Source: Bacteroidaceae bacterium (GTDB taxonomy: Bacteria; Bacteroidota; Bacteroidia; Bacteroidales; Bacteroidaceae). From it: a stretch of DNA of 54,689 bases. The notes under the pieces were generated by a model that saw only the letters and a list, made by a program, of their open reading frames with translations, did no database searches and had not been told where the DNA came from. Made by a program: the position numbers and the translations under genes. Of the stretch, positions 8,118 through 16,620 are shown one piece after another; the stretch's first letter is position 1, and each line of letters starts with the position of its first letter. The stretch spans positions 1 through 54,689 of the forward strand of contig JAILRU010000050.1 in assembly GCA_024697945.1 (NCBI GenBank), read 5' to 3'.

Positions 8118-8121
8118 ATCC

Positions 8122-9954
8122 CTAATCCTCAGACAAGAGTCTGACGCCGCCCTTGTCGGCACTTGCCACAGACTGGGCGTAAGCCCTTAGCGCTTTGCTG
8201 ACAGGACGATTGCGGCGCAGGGGTTGCTGCGGACGTGCTGCGAGTTCCTCATCGCTAAGTTTCACGTTAATCGAGCGTCTTGGGATGTCGATGACGATGA
8301 TGTCGCCGTCCTTAATCTTACCGATGTTGCCGCCGCTGGCTGCCTCGGGGCTGATGTGTCCGATGCTCAGGCCGCTTGTGCCACCCGAGAAGCGTCCGTC
8401 GGTGATGAGGGCGCATTCCTTGCCCATGTGCATCGACTTGATGTACGATGTGGGGTAGAGCATCTCCTGCATACCGGGACCGCCCTTTGGACCTTCGTGC
8501 GTGATGACCACGCAGTCGCCCTTCTTCACCTTGCCGCCCAGGATGCCTTCGCAAGCGTCTTCCTGACTGTCGAAGACTACGGCAGGTCCTTCGAAATGCC
8601 AAAGGCTTGGGTCAACACCAGCGGTCTTTACTACGCAGCCGTCCTGAGCGATGTTGCCGAAGAGGACAGCCATGCCGCCGTCTTTGGTATAGGCGTGTTC
8701 GATGTCGCGGATGCAACCGTTCTCACGGTCGGTATCGAGACTGTCGTAATAAGTCTCCTGCGAGCCCATCACGTTGCTGAACTTGCCGCCAGGGGCACAG
8801 CTGTAGATGTCCCACGGAGAAAGTTCGCCGTTTTCACCTTTCACTTTTAACTTTTCATTATTCACTATCGAGTAGCGCTTGATGTCCTCGCAGAGCGTTG
8901 CGCCGTTGACGCGTTTGCAGGAGAGGTCGAGCAGGTTGCCCTTGGCCAGTTCGCCAAGGATGCCGAGGATGCCGCCAGCGCGGTTCTCTTCCTGTATGCT
9001 GTATTTCTGCCAGTTCGGGGCAAGTTTGCAGAGGAAAGGCACCTTGCGGCTCAGCTCGTCGATATCTTGCATCTTGAAATCCACTTCAGCTTCCCGGGCA
9101 ACTGCCAGCAGGTGGAGAACTGTATTAGTGCTGGCTCCCATAGCGATGTCGAGCGTCATGGCGTTGAGGAAAGCCTGACGAGTGGCGATGCTGCGGGGCA
9201 GTACACTCTCGTTGCCGTCCTCGTAATAGGCGAGGGCGTTCCCCACGATGATGCGGGCTGCGTCCTTGAAGAGCTGGATGCGGTTCTTATGGGTAGCCAG
9301 AATGCTGCCGTTGCCAGGGAGCGATAGGCCGATGGCTTCCGTCAGGGAGTTCATCGAGTTGGCGGTGAACATGCCCGAGCAAGCGCCGCAGCCGGGGCAA
9401 GCCATCTGCTCCACCTTAGCCAGTTCCTCGTCGCTCACAGAGGGGTCGCCACCCTTAATCATGGCTGTGATGAGGTCGGCATTCTCGCCGTTCAGCTTGT
9501 GGGACTCCATCGGTCCGCCGCTCACGAAGATGGCGGGGATGTTCAGTCGCATGGCAGCCATCAGCATACCGGGCGTCACTTTGTCGCAGTTTGAGATGCA
9601 GACCATAGCATCTGCCTTGTGGGCGTTGACCATGTACTCCACGCTATCGGCAATAATGTCGCGCGAGGGTAGGGAGTAGAGCATGCCGTCATGTCCCATA
9701 GCGATACCGTCGTCGATGGCGATGGTGTTGAACTCAGCGGCATAGCAGCCGAGCTTCTCAATCTCTTGTTTGACGATTTGTCCTATCTCGTGCAGATGGG
9801 TGTGACCCGGCACGAACTGAGTAAACGAATTTACGATGGCGATGATAGGTTTGCCGAACTGCTCACGCTTCATGCCGTTAGCAACCCAAAGAGCACGTGC
9901 TCCGGCCATGCGGCGACCTTCCGTGCAGACAGAACTTCTTAGTTTATTTCTCAT
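8122..9954 (-). CDS. ilvD: Dihydroxy-acid dehydratase
   Basis: IlvD dehydrates dihydroxyisovalerate or dihydroxymethylvalerate to the keto acids, using an Fe-S cluster. The 610-residue protein carries [12 protein letters not shown] and [19 protein letters not shown], which include cluster ligands, and the C-terminal [11 protein letters not shown] and [10 protein letters not shown] motifs. It is the first gene of the ilv operon. A segment in the middle ([16 protein letters not shown], at 8832-8866) is encoded by five degenerate heptamers of the same AAAAGTG type seen between genes, so it looks like a repeat captured inside the coding sequence without breaking the frame. The start at 9954 has a Bacteroidota -7 box about 65 bp upstream. 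Confidence 0.95.
   Translation of the reverse strand: MRNKLRSSVCTEGRRMAGARALWVANGMKREQFGKPIIAIVNSFTQFVPGHTHLHEIGQIVKQEIEKLGCYAAEFNTIAIDDGIAMGHDGMLYSLPSRDIIADSVEYMVNAHKADAMVCISNCDKVTPGMLMAAMRLNIPAIFVSGGPMESHKLNGENADLITAMIKGGDPSVSDEELAKVEQMACPGCGACSGMFTANSMNSLTEAIGLSLPGNGSILATHKNRIQLFKDAARIIVGNALAYYEDGNESVLPRSIATRQAFLNAMTLDIAMGASTNTVLHLLAVAREAEVDFKMQDIDELSRKVPFLCKLAPNWQKYSIQEENRAGGILGILGELAKGNLLDLSCKRVNGATLCEDIKRYSIVNNEKLKVKGENGELSPWDIYSCAPGGKFSNVMGSQETYYDSLDTDRENGCIRDIEHAYTKDGGMAVLFGNIAQDGCVVKTAGVDPSLWHFEGPAVVFDSQEDACEGILGGKVKKGDCVVITHEGPKGGPGMQEMLYPTSYIKSMHMGKECALITDGRFSGGTSGLSIGHISPEAASGGNIGKIKDGDIIVIDIPRRSINVKLSDEELAARPQQPLRRNRPVSKALRAYAQSVASADKGGVRLLSED
8832..8866 (-). repeat. Heptamer repeat inside ilvD
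   Basis: On the coding strand the units are AGTGAAT, AATGAAA, AGTTAAA, AGTGAAA and GGTGAAA. They match the intergenic AAAAGTG repeats in sequence and period. They encode a Lys/Asn/Glu-rich loop in IlvD. Confidence 0.75.
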
Positions 9955-10018
9955 AGTTTATCCCAAATCCTTAATCTCTAATCTTTAATCTTTCTTTACG
10001 CGTTGCGCGAATTGGGTG

Positions 10019-10026
10019 CAAAGATA
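10019..10026 (-). promoter_or_regulatory. Candidate -7 box for the ilvD operon
   Basis: TATCTTTG on the minus strand matches TAnnTTTG, 65 bp before the ilvD ATG. The -33 region is a heptamer repeat without a clear TTTG. It is back to back with the aroC promoter. Confidence 0.5.
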
Positions 10027-10034
10027 CGAAAAAA

Positions 10035-10062
10035 ATGAAGAATGAAGAATGAAGAATGAAGA
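10035..10062. repeat. Heptanucleotide tandem repeat (ATGAAGA)x4
   Basis: Four perfect ATGAAGA units lie between the divergent ilvD and aroC promoters. Confidence 0.9.
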
Positions 10063-10097
10063 ATTATTTGCAACTTTGTCTGTTTTCACAATATTAA

Positions 10098-10129
10098 TTT
10101 GGCTTTTCCCTCATTTATTAGTACCTTTG
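10098..10129 (+). promoter_or_regulatory. Promoter of aroC
   Basis: A -33 TTTG (10098-10101), a 20-bp spacer and a -7 TACCTTTG (10122-10129) match the Bacteroidota consensus. The aroC ATG follows 40 bp later. Confidence 0.75.
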
Positions 10130-10169
10130 CAAGCAATTCAGACAACGGACAATACAAATACTTGTTTCT

Positions 10170-11246
10170 ATGAATTCAATAGGTTCCCTTTTCCGTCTTA
10201 CTACTTTTGGTGAGAGTCATGGTGCTGCCATAGGGGGTGTCATCGATGGCATGCCTGCTGGCATCGAGGTTGATATGGCCTTTATCCAAAGCGAACTGGC
10301 TCGCCGCAAACCTGGTCAGAGTAACCTCACGACTGCCCGCAAGGAGGAGGATGAGGTAGAACTGCTCAGCGGTATCTTCGAGGGAAAGACGACCGGCTGT
10401 CCCATCGGCTTCCTCGTTCGCAACACCAATCAGCATAGCGAGGACTACGAGAACATGCGCGATGTGTTCCGTCCCTCTCATGCCGACTTCACCTACGAGC
10501 AGAAGTACGGCATCCGCGACTATCGGGGCGGCGGACGTAGCTCGGCGCGCGAGACCATCAGCCGTGTTGTGGGCGGTGCCTTTGCCAAGCTTGCCCTTCG
10601 TCAGCTGGGCATCAGCATCCAGGCCTATACCCAGCAGGTGGGTGACATCGTTCTGCCGGGTTCCTATCTCGATTATGACTTGACGAAGGCAGAGGGGAAT
10701 GCGGTGCGTTGCCCTGACGATGTTGTGGCGGAAAAGATGTCGCAGCTCATCCTGCAGGTGAAGGCGGAGGGCGATACCATTGGCGGCATAATCGCCTGTG
10801 TCATAAAGGGCTGTCCTGTAGGTCTGGGCGAGCCGGCGTTCGACAAGTTGCATGCCCGCTTGGGAGCTGCCATGCTCAGCATTAATGCTGTCAAAGGCTT
10901 TGAGTACGGCCTCGGCTTTGCTGGAGCCTGCGGTCGCGGCAGCGAGCAGAACGACGTCTTCGAGCCGGACGGCAAGGGCGGCATTACCACCCGCACCAAT
11001 AACAGCGGCGGTATTCAGGGTGGTATTTCCAACGGACAGGACATTTACTTCCGCGTCGCCTTCAAGCCCGTCGCCACGTTGCTCCGCGAACAGGAGACGG
11101 TGGACCGTGATGGTAATGCCACAACGCTAAAGGCCCGCGGCCGACACGATGCCTGTGTCTTGCCACGAGCCGTTCCTGTTGTCGAAGCAATGGCAGCCAT
11201 CACGATTCTCGACGCCTACCTGCTCAACACTTCCACGCGAATATAA
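10170..11246 (+). CDS. aroC: Chorismate synthase
   Basis: AroC makes chorismate from EPSP using reduced FMN, the last shared step of aromatic synthesis. The 358-residue length is normal. Signatures are [12 protein letters not shown] near the N-terminus, [13 protein letters not shown] in the middle, and [19 protein letters not shown] near the C-terminus, covering the three conserved family signatures. It stands alone behind its own promoter, divergent from the ilv operon. Downstream a 10-bp inverted repeat may end the transcript. Confidence 0.96.
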   Translation: MNSIGSLFRLTTFGESHGAAIGGVIDGMPAGIEVDMAFIQSELARRKPGQSNLTTARKEEDEVELLSGIFEGKTTGCPIGFLVRNTNQHSEDYENMRDVFRPSHADFTYEQKYGIRDYRGGGRSSARETISRVVGGAFAKLALRQLGISIQAYTQQVGDIVLPGSYLDYDLTKAEGNAVRCPDDVVAEKMSQLILQVKAEGDTIGGIIACVIKGCPVGLGEPAFDKLHARLGAAMLSINAVKGFEYGLGFAGACGRGSEQNDVFEPDGKGGITTRTNNSGGIQGGISNGQDIYFRVAFKPVATLLREQETVDRDGNATTLKARGRHDACVLPRAVPVVEAMAAITILDAYLLNTSTRI

Positions 11247-11248
11247 TT

Positions 11249-11329
11249 ATAAGAACAACGGATTACCCAGATTGAACGGATTATTCAGGACGTAGCTGCC
11301 ACAATCATTAGTTTCTTCATTGTTCTTAT
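11249..11329 (+). terminator. Possible weak terminator after aroC
   Basis: ATAAGAACAA (11249-11258) and TTGTTCTTAT (11320-11329) are perfect inverted arms, followed by T-rich sequence. The 61-nt loop is unusually long, so this is tentative. Confidence 0.3.
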
Positions 11330-11378
11330 TGTTTATTAGGTTTGTATTTTCTTTAGTTTTTTTTCTGTTGAATACATG

Positions 11379-11980
11379 TTAATTTCTATGCTTTAAATCA
11401 TTTATGAATTCTTTCGTTTGATTATATTCATCCAATTCGATTTCATAAATTAATTGTTTAAAATCTTTATCGAAGAAATAAACTGTATTCCCAATCCATG
11501 CAGTACCATCGTTAGTTTCTGCACGATAATTATGAACTGCCTTATAACCTACAAATACAGGTTTACTTTGAAGCATTGAAGTAACCTTTTCATATATATC
11601 CTTGCCTTTTTTTGTTAGTTCTTCAATCTTAGCACTTGTTTCGTCGTACTTTTCTTTGGCTTCTTGATATTCACTCTTACCCACTTTAGTAAATGAATCA
11701 CTCCATAATGCCATTTTCTTTTGGGCATCCTTTTTGGGGAGTCTAAGAAACCAAGTTCTGTAGCAATATTTACCAGTTTCTTTACCTCTATTATAAAATC
11801 AGGATCATCGTCAGGTGAAAATGCTTCAGTAATCTGGGTATCTACTGCCTTATATGTTTCAGGCTTGTAAAGAACTTTTTTTAGACTTTCCTTTATTAAT
11901 ATTTCTGCTTTATGTTCCTTCGTCTGAGCGCAAGCAGCTAGAATAATAGTAACGAATACTACATAGATTATTTTTTTCAT
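11379..11980 (-). pseudogene. Lipoprotein of unknown function, frameshifted
   Basis: Two overlapping minus-strand frames make one protein. The first (start 11980) gives a lipoprotein signal peptide with lipobox LAAC (Cys17) and runs to about LGFLDSPK. The second continues as KKDAQKKMALWSDSFTKVGK to the stop at 11379. Adding one A in the run at 11731-11735 restores a coherent ~200-residue lipoprotein. The shift lies in coding-strand TCC CCA AAA AGG, which contains the -1 slippery heptamer C CCA AAA. It may be a mutation, a sequencing error in a homopolymer, or programmed frameshifting. The gene is AT-richer than its neighbours and is divergent from the HU-like gene across the 22-bp array. No family recognised. 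Confidence 0.6.
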
Positions 11981-12147
11981 ATTATGATATTTTTTTTAGA
12001 TAACGGCGCATATTTACGACTTTTTTCGTCAATCTCAGCCCTTTTTGGCACAAAAAATGATATTCTTAGAGATTTTTATACGTTTTTCTGCATCCAAAAT
12101 GATTGTCGGTTGCAATAATTTTCATACTTTTCAAGAGAATTTTGAAA

Positions 12148-12250
12148 CTCGTCACGATGAAATCTATAACTCGTCACGATGAATTTCTAATCTCGTCACG
12201 ACGAAATTTAGTATTGGTCACGACAAGGTTCAGAACTTACCACAACGAAT
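12148..12250. repeat. Array of five 22-bp units before the HU-like gene (array 2)
   Basis: The core begins at 12148, 12170, 12192, 12214 and 12236, each 22 bp apart. The first three cores are CTCGTCACGATGAA, CTCGTCACGATGAA and CTCGTCACGACGAA; the fourth (TTGGTCACGACAAG) and fifth (CTTACCACAACGAA) are degraded. TCGT-C-ACGA is a small palindrome inside each good unit. The 8-bp remainder of each unit is AT-rich and variable. The array ends 64 bp before the HU-like ATG and 168 bp from the start of the divergent lipoprotein gene. The other 11981-12314 sequence shows no gene or clear promoter. Confidence 0.85.
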
Positions 12251-12314
12251 GCATTAAAAGTCTATAAAGAAATTCAAATCTGGCTATAACCACTCACTAA
12301 CCCGACTACCTACT

Positions 12315-12722
12315 ATGCCTAAAATGAAACTGAAGGTCATGATGGCCAAACACCAACATCCAAGGACAAAGCAGCAGGGCTACCTGGCCCGCATCGTTAC
12401 CAACGGAACCGCCTACTACGAGGACATCGCACGGCAGGCAGGCAAGAACACCACGCTCAACGAGATGGAGATGCAGCTCGGCATCGCACTCTTCATGGGA
12501 GAGGCGGCAAAGATGCTCCGGCAGGGATACATCGTCGATATGGGCCCCATAGGGAAACTCTACCCCTGCTGCAACAGCCGCTGGGTGGAGAACCCCGACG
12601 ACATCGAACTCGACGACATCCGCCCCTCCCTCTACTACCGCCCCTCGGAAGACCTCGCCGGTGCCATCCGCAGCGCCGCCCTGCAATGGAAGAGCACTCC
12701 AAAGGACAAGAAGAACGAATGA
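12315..12722 (+). CDS. HU-related DNA-binding protein
   Basis: The 135-residue basic protein belongs to the HU-like family common in Bacteroidales. Its core ITNGT/AYYEDIARQAGKNTTL, the helix with LGIALFMGEAAKMLRQGYIV, and the segment GPIGKLYPCCNSRW correspond to the HU dimerisation body with a modified arm. The tail YYRPSEDLAGAIRSAALQW is a usual C-terminal extension of this group. Such proteins are thought to bind or bend DNA; specific sites are not known to me. In other Bacteroidales they often neighbour a smalltalk micro-protein and an amidase, but here the gene stands alone. The 22-bp array directly upstream is a natural candidate for its own operator, which is inference. Confidence 0.85.
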   Translation: MPKMKLKVMMAKHQHPRTKQQGYLARIVTNGTAYYEDIARQAGKNTTLNEMEMQLGIALFMGEAAKMLRQGYIVDMGPIGKLYPCCNSRWVENPDDIELDDIRPSLYYRPSEDLAGAIRSAALQWKSTPKDKKNE

Positions 12723-12775
12723 CCCGTACAGCCGTGAGAAAATAACCTGCAACCTCGTCATTCGCGGCGATATAC

Positions 12776-12810
12776 AAAAAGGCAGGCCTCCGTAATGGAA
12801 GCCTGCCTTT
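12776..12810 (+). terminator. Terminator between the HU-like gene and nifJ
   Basis: AAAGGCAGGC (12778-12787) pairs with GCCTGCCTTT (12801-12810), with further pairing of TCC and GGA inside. It lies between the two convergent genes and can serve both. Confidence 0.8.
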
Positions 12811-12819
12811 AGTCTGAGT

Positions 12820-12873
12820 GTTTCTAGATTTCCTAGAGTTTCTAGAGTTTCTAGATTTCCTAGATTTCCTAGT
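12820..12873. repeat. 9-bp tandem repeat, six units
   Basis: Six 9-bp units: GTTTCTAGA, TTTCCTAGA, GTTTCTAGA, GTTTCTAGA, TTTCCTAGA, TTTCCTAGT. It lies between the terminator and the nifJ stop and is unlike the period-7 repeats elsewhere. Confidence 0.85.
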
Positions 12874-12897
12874 TCTTATCGAGCTCCGGGTCTTCTT

Positions 12898-15800
12898 TTA
12901 TAAGCTCCAGTCTTCCTGGGTCTTGCGGACGTAGGTCTTGTAGCGGCGCTGGGCTGCGGCCTTACAAGCGTCGTAGAGTTCCTGAGCCTCGTCGGGAGCG
13001 GCTTTCTTAAGAGAGAGGAAGCGCACTTCGCCTTCGAGGAAGTCCTGGAACTTGTCCCAGTCGGGCTCCTTGCTGTCCAGCTGGAAGGGGTTCTTGCCCT
13101 CTTCAGCCAGAGCGGGATTGTTGCGCCACAGGTGCCAGTAGCCGCACTCGACAGCCTTGGCCTCCTCGGCCTGGCTCTTGCCCATACCGCCCTTGGCCTT
13201 CAGACCGTGGTTGATACAGGGAGCGTAGGCGATGATGAGCGAAGGTCCGTGCCAAGCCTCAGCCTCGCGGAAGGCCTTCAGACACTGGCTCTGGTCGGCA
13301 CCCATAGCCACCTGAGCGACATAGACGTTGCCGTAGGTGGCCTGCATGAGGCCGAGGTCCTTCTTGCCGACGCGCTTGCCGTTGGCAGCGAACTGTGCAA
13401 TGGCTCCGATGGGCGTTGCCTTGGAAGCCTGACCACCGGTATTGGAGTAAACCTCGGTATCGATGACGAAGATATTCACGTCCTCGCCGCTGCCGATTAC
13501 GTGGTCGAGACCGCCGTACCCGATGTCGTAGCTGGCGCCGTCGCCGCCGATAATCCATTGGCTTGCCTTAGCCAGTTTGTCCTTGTTTGCCAGAAGTTCG
13601 CTTTCGAGCTCGCAGCCGTGGCAGATACATATCTTACGGCCTGCAGCTTTAGCTTCTTTGGCTTTCTGGAGCATCTCGGGCTGCTTGTCGCCATAGATTT
13701 CCTTGGCCTTGTCGCTTCCGAAGAATTCGATGCAACCGTCGATGTCGAGTATTGCCTTCTCAAGAGCTGTTACGAACTCGTCAGTAGCCTGACGGTTAGC
13801 GGTAGAGTCATCGTATGTGTCGAGCCATTTCTGGGTAGCTTCACGCATCCAATCGTAGGCAGTTGTGGTTAACAACTCTTCTGCCAGCTTGCGCATTCTG
13901 CTGCGTAACTTCTTGCGACCCAGCACCATGCCGAGACCGTATTCGCAGAAGTCCTCGAAGAGGGAGTTGGACCATGCGGGACCCTGACCCTTAGCGTTCT
14001 TGGTGTAAGGCGTCGAGGGGATGGAGCCTGAATAGATGCTGGAGCAACCTGTGGCGTTGGAAGCCATCTCGCGGTCGCCGAAGAGCTGGCTGATGAGCTT
14101 GACGTAAGGAGTCTCGCCACAACCGGAACAAGCGCCGCTGAACTCGAAGAGAGGCTGAGCGAACTGGCTGTTCTTGGGGCTCTGCTTGATATCGACGAGG
14201 TCCTGCTTCGAGCTGACCTTCTTCACGCAGTAATCCCAGTTCTTTGCCTCCTGGGCAGCAAAGTCGCTGCTGTCGTCGTAAGCCACCATCTTGAGTGCGG
14301 GACCGCCGAGTTTGGGATTGCCCGGACAAACGTCGGCACAATTGCCGCAACCGAGACAGTCCTTCACGCCGACCTGGATGACGAAGTGCATGCCCTTCAT
14401 AGCGGCGGGAGCCTTCATCTCGATGGTCTTGCCCTCGAAGCCCTTCACCTCCTCGTCGTTCATCACGATGGGACGGATGGCTGCGTGAGGACAAACGAAT
14501 GCACACTTGTTACATTGTATGCAATTGTCTGGGTTCCAAACGGGAACGAAGCCGGCAACGCCACGCTTCTCGTAGGCGGCTGTACCTTGTTCCCAAGCGC
14601 CGTCCTCGTAGCCCTTGTAAGCGCTGACGGGCAGGTCGGCACCATTCTGGGCGTTTATGGGACGAATGAGGCTGGTGATGTATTCGGGTTCGTCATAGAC
14701 GGGAGCCTCGTCGGCGGGCAGATTTGCCCAAGCGGGATCGACAGGCAGAACCTTGTACTCGCCGCCGCGGTCAACGGCTGCGAAGTTCATGTTCACCACG
14801 TCCTCGCCCTTCTTGCCGTAGGACTTCACGATGGCCTTCTTCATCTGCTCAACGGCGAGCTCGACGGGAATGACCTCCGTAATGCGGAAGAATGCAGACT
14901 GCAGGATTGTGTTCGTGCGGTTGCCGAGACCAATCTCCTGAGCAATCTTGGTGGCGTTGATGTAATAGACGGTAATGTTCTTCTCGGCGAAGTACTTCTT
15001 AATATTATTAGGAATGAAGCGCACGAGCTCCTCGCCCTCGAAGATGGTGTTCAGCAAGAACTGTCCGTTTGGACGGAGGCCGCGAATCACGTCGTACATC
15101 CTCAGGTAAGCCTGAACATGGCAAGCCACGAAGTTGGGCGTCTTGATCTGGTATGTGCTGCGGATGGGCGTGTCGCCGAAACGCAGGTGAGAGCAGGTGA
15201 AGCCGCCGCTCTTCTTGGAGTCGTAGCTGAAGTAAGCCTGACAATACTTGTTCGTGTTGTCGCCGATAATCTTGACTGAGTTCTTGTTGGCACCAACGGT
15301 ACCGTCGGCACCCAGGCCGAAGAACTTAGCCTCGAAGATGCCTTCGCCGCCCAGAGCCATCTCTTCCTTGACGGGCAGAGAGGTGAAGGTGAGGTCGTCC
15401 ACGATACCAATGGTGAAGTGGTCCTTTGGCTGAGGCAGCTCCAGGTTCTCATAGACGCTGAGCATCATGGTTGGCGTCACGTCGGCAGAACCGAGGCCAT
15501 AGCGTCCGCCTACGATGACGGGGGCATTCGGCTGGCCGTAGAAAGCGTCGCGAACGTCGAGCAGCAGAGGCTCGCCGTTTGCTCCGGGCTCCTTCGTGCG
15601 GTCGAGCACAGCAATGCGTTTGCAGGTCTTGGGAACAGCAGCCAGCAGGTGCTTCACGCTGAAGGGACGATAGAGGTGTACGCTGACCATACCGTACTTC
15701 TTGCCGTTGGCGTTGGCGTAGTCGATGGCCTCGCGGGCAGCTTCTGAAGCAGAACCCATCAGGATGATAACCTGCTCTGCATCCTCGGCTCCGTAGTAGC

Positions 15801-16587
15801 TGAAGAGCTCGTATTTGCGGCCTGTACGCTCGCTGATGGCAGCCATATATTTCTCCACGATGGCGGGAACGGCATCGTAGTAGCGGTTGCAGCTCTCGCG
15901 ATGAGCGAAGAACGTCTCGGGATTCTCGGCCATACCCTTTGCCTGGGGATGTTCGGGAGAGAGACAGCGGGCACGGAACTCGCTGAGAGACTTCTGGTTG
16001 ACGAGGTCGCGAACGTCGTCCTCTTCCAAGAGTTCAACCTTCTGGTACTCGTGGGAGGTGCGGAAACCGTCGAAGAAGTTGATGAAAGGCACGCGAGCCT
16101 CCAGAGCTGCGAGGTGAGCAACGGCACTGAGGTCCATTACTTCCTGCACGCTACCCTCGGCCAGCATGGCAAAGCCAGTCTGACGGCAAGCCATCACGTC
16201 GCTGTGGTCACCGAAGATACAAAGAGAGTGTGTAGCGAGCGTACGGGCCGAAACATGGAAGACGCTGGGTAACAGCTCGCCGGCAATCTTGTACATGTTC
16301 GGAATCATGAGGAGCAAGCCCTGGCTGGCGGTAAATGTGCTTGTCAGGGCACCAGCCTGCAACGAACCATGAACGGCACCAGCTGCGCCGCCTTCGCTCT
16401 GCATTTCCTGAACCATTACTGTATCGCCGAAGAGGTTCTTACGTCCCTGAGCGGCCCACTCGTCAACATGCTCCGCCATGGGAGATGATGGTGTGATGGG
16501 ATAGATGGCAGCAACCTCGCTGAACATATAAGCCACATGTCCGGCACAGGTATTGCCATCCCAAGTCACGAATTTCTTTTCTTTCAT
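12898..16587 (-). CDS. nifJ: Pyruvate:ferredoxin (flavodoxin) oxidoreductase
   Basis: This large anaerobic enzyme oxidises pyruvate to acetyl-CoA and CO2, passing electrons to ferredoxin or flavodoxin. The 1229-residue single chain fuses all domains: the N-terminal pyruvate-binding part (AIYPITPSSPMAEH), the gamma part with GLGADGTVGANKNS, two 4Fe-4S motifs (CIQCNKCAFVCP and CLGCGNCADVCP), and the thiamine-diphosphate domain with FSGACSGCGETPYVKL and GGDGASYDIGYGGLDH. All expected cysteines are present. It lies 30 bp after the ATPase gene at 16618-17799, with a heptamer repeat in the gap, and is probably co-transcribed. Confidence 0.96.
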   Translation of the reverse strand: MKEKKFVTWDGNTCAGHVAYMFSEVAAIYPITPSSPMAEHVDEWAAQGRKNLFGDTVMVQEMQSEGGAAGAVHGSLQAGALTSTFTASQGLLLMIPNMYKIAGELLPSVFHVSARTLATHSLCIFGDHSDVMACRQTGFAMLAEGSVQEVMDLSAVAHLAALEARVPFINFFDGFRTSHEYQKVELLEEDDVRDLVNQKSLSEFRARCLSPEHPQAKGMAENPETFFAHRESCNRYYDAVPAIVEKYMAAISERTGRKYELFSYYGAEDAEQVIILMGSASEAAREAIDYANANGKKYGMVSVHLYRPFSVKHLLAAVPKTCKRIAVLDRTKEPGANGEPLLLDVRDAFYGQPNAPVIVGGRYGLGSADVTPTMMLSVYENLELPQPKDHFTIGIVDDLTFTSLPVKEEMALGGEGIFEAKFFGLGADGTVGANKNSVKIIGDNTNKYCQAYFSYDSKKSGGFTCSHLRFGDTPIRSTYQIKTPNFVACHVQAYLRMYDVIRGLRPNGQFLLNTIFEGEELVRFIPNNIKKYFAEKNITVYYINATKIAQEIGLGNRTNTILQSAFFRITEVIPVELAVEQMKKAIVKSYGKKGEDVVNMNFAAVDRGGEYKVLPVDPAWANLPADEAPVYDEPEYITSLIRPINAQNGADLPVSAYKGYEDGAWEQGTAAYEKRGVAGFVPVWNPDNCIQCNKCAFVCPHAAIRPIVMNDEEVKGFEGKTIEMKAPAAMKGMHFVIQVGVKDCLGCGNCADVCPGNPKLGGPALKMVAYDDSSDFAAQEAKNWDYCVKKVSSKQDLVDIKQSPKNSQFAQPLFEFSGACSGCGETPYVKLISQLFGDREMASNATGCSSIYSGSIPSTPYTKNAKGQGPAWSNSLFEDFCEYGLGMVLGRKKLRSRMRKLAEELLTTTAYDWMREATQKWLDTYDDSTANRQATDEFVTALEKAILDIDGCIEFFGSDKAKEIYGDKQPEMLQKAKEAKAAGRKICICHGCELESELLANKDKLAKASQWIIGGDGASYDIGYGGLDHVIGSGEDVNIFVIDTEVYSNTGGQASKATPIGAIAQFAANGKRVGKKDLGLMQATYGNVYVAQVAMGADQSQCLKAFREAEAWHGPSLIIAYAPCINHGLKAKGGMGKSQAEEAKAVECGYWHLWRNNPALAEEGKNPFQLDSKEPDWDKFQDFLEGEVRFLSLKKAAPDEAQELYDACKAAAQRRYKTYVRKTQEDWSL

Positions 16588-16592
16588 AATTA

Positions 16593-16620
16593 TCTATTGT
16601 CTATTATCTATTGTCTATTA
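16593..16620. repeat. Heptanucleotide tandem repeat (TCTATTG/TCTATTA)
   Basis: Four units alternating TCTATTG and TCTATTA fill the gap between the ATPase gene and nifJ. The last unit contains the ATPase stop codon. Confidence 0.85.

Noticed and set aside
9955..10018. A leader peptide or attenuator before ilvD
   Set aside because: The leader is only about 50 nt and contains heptamer-like repeats, with no run of Val/Leu/Ile codons or paired hairpins.
12148..12250. Reading the second array as a plasmid iteron origin
   Set aside because: Unit length fits, but there is no replication initiator gene, no AT-rich origin layout and the neighbours are chromosomal.
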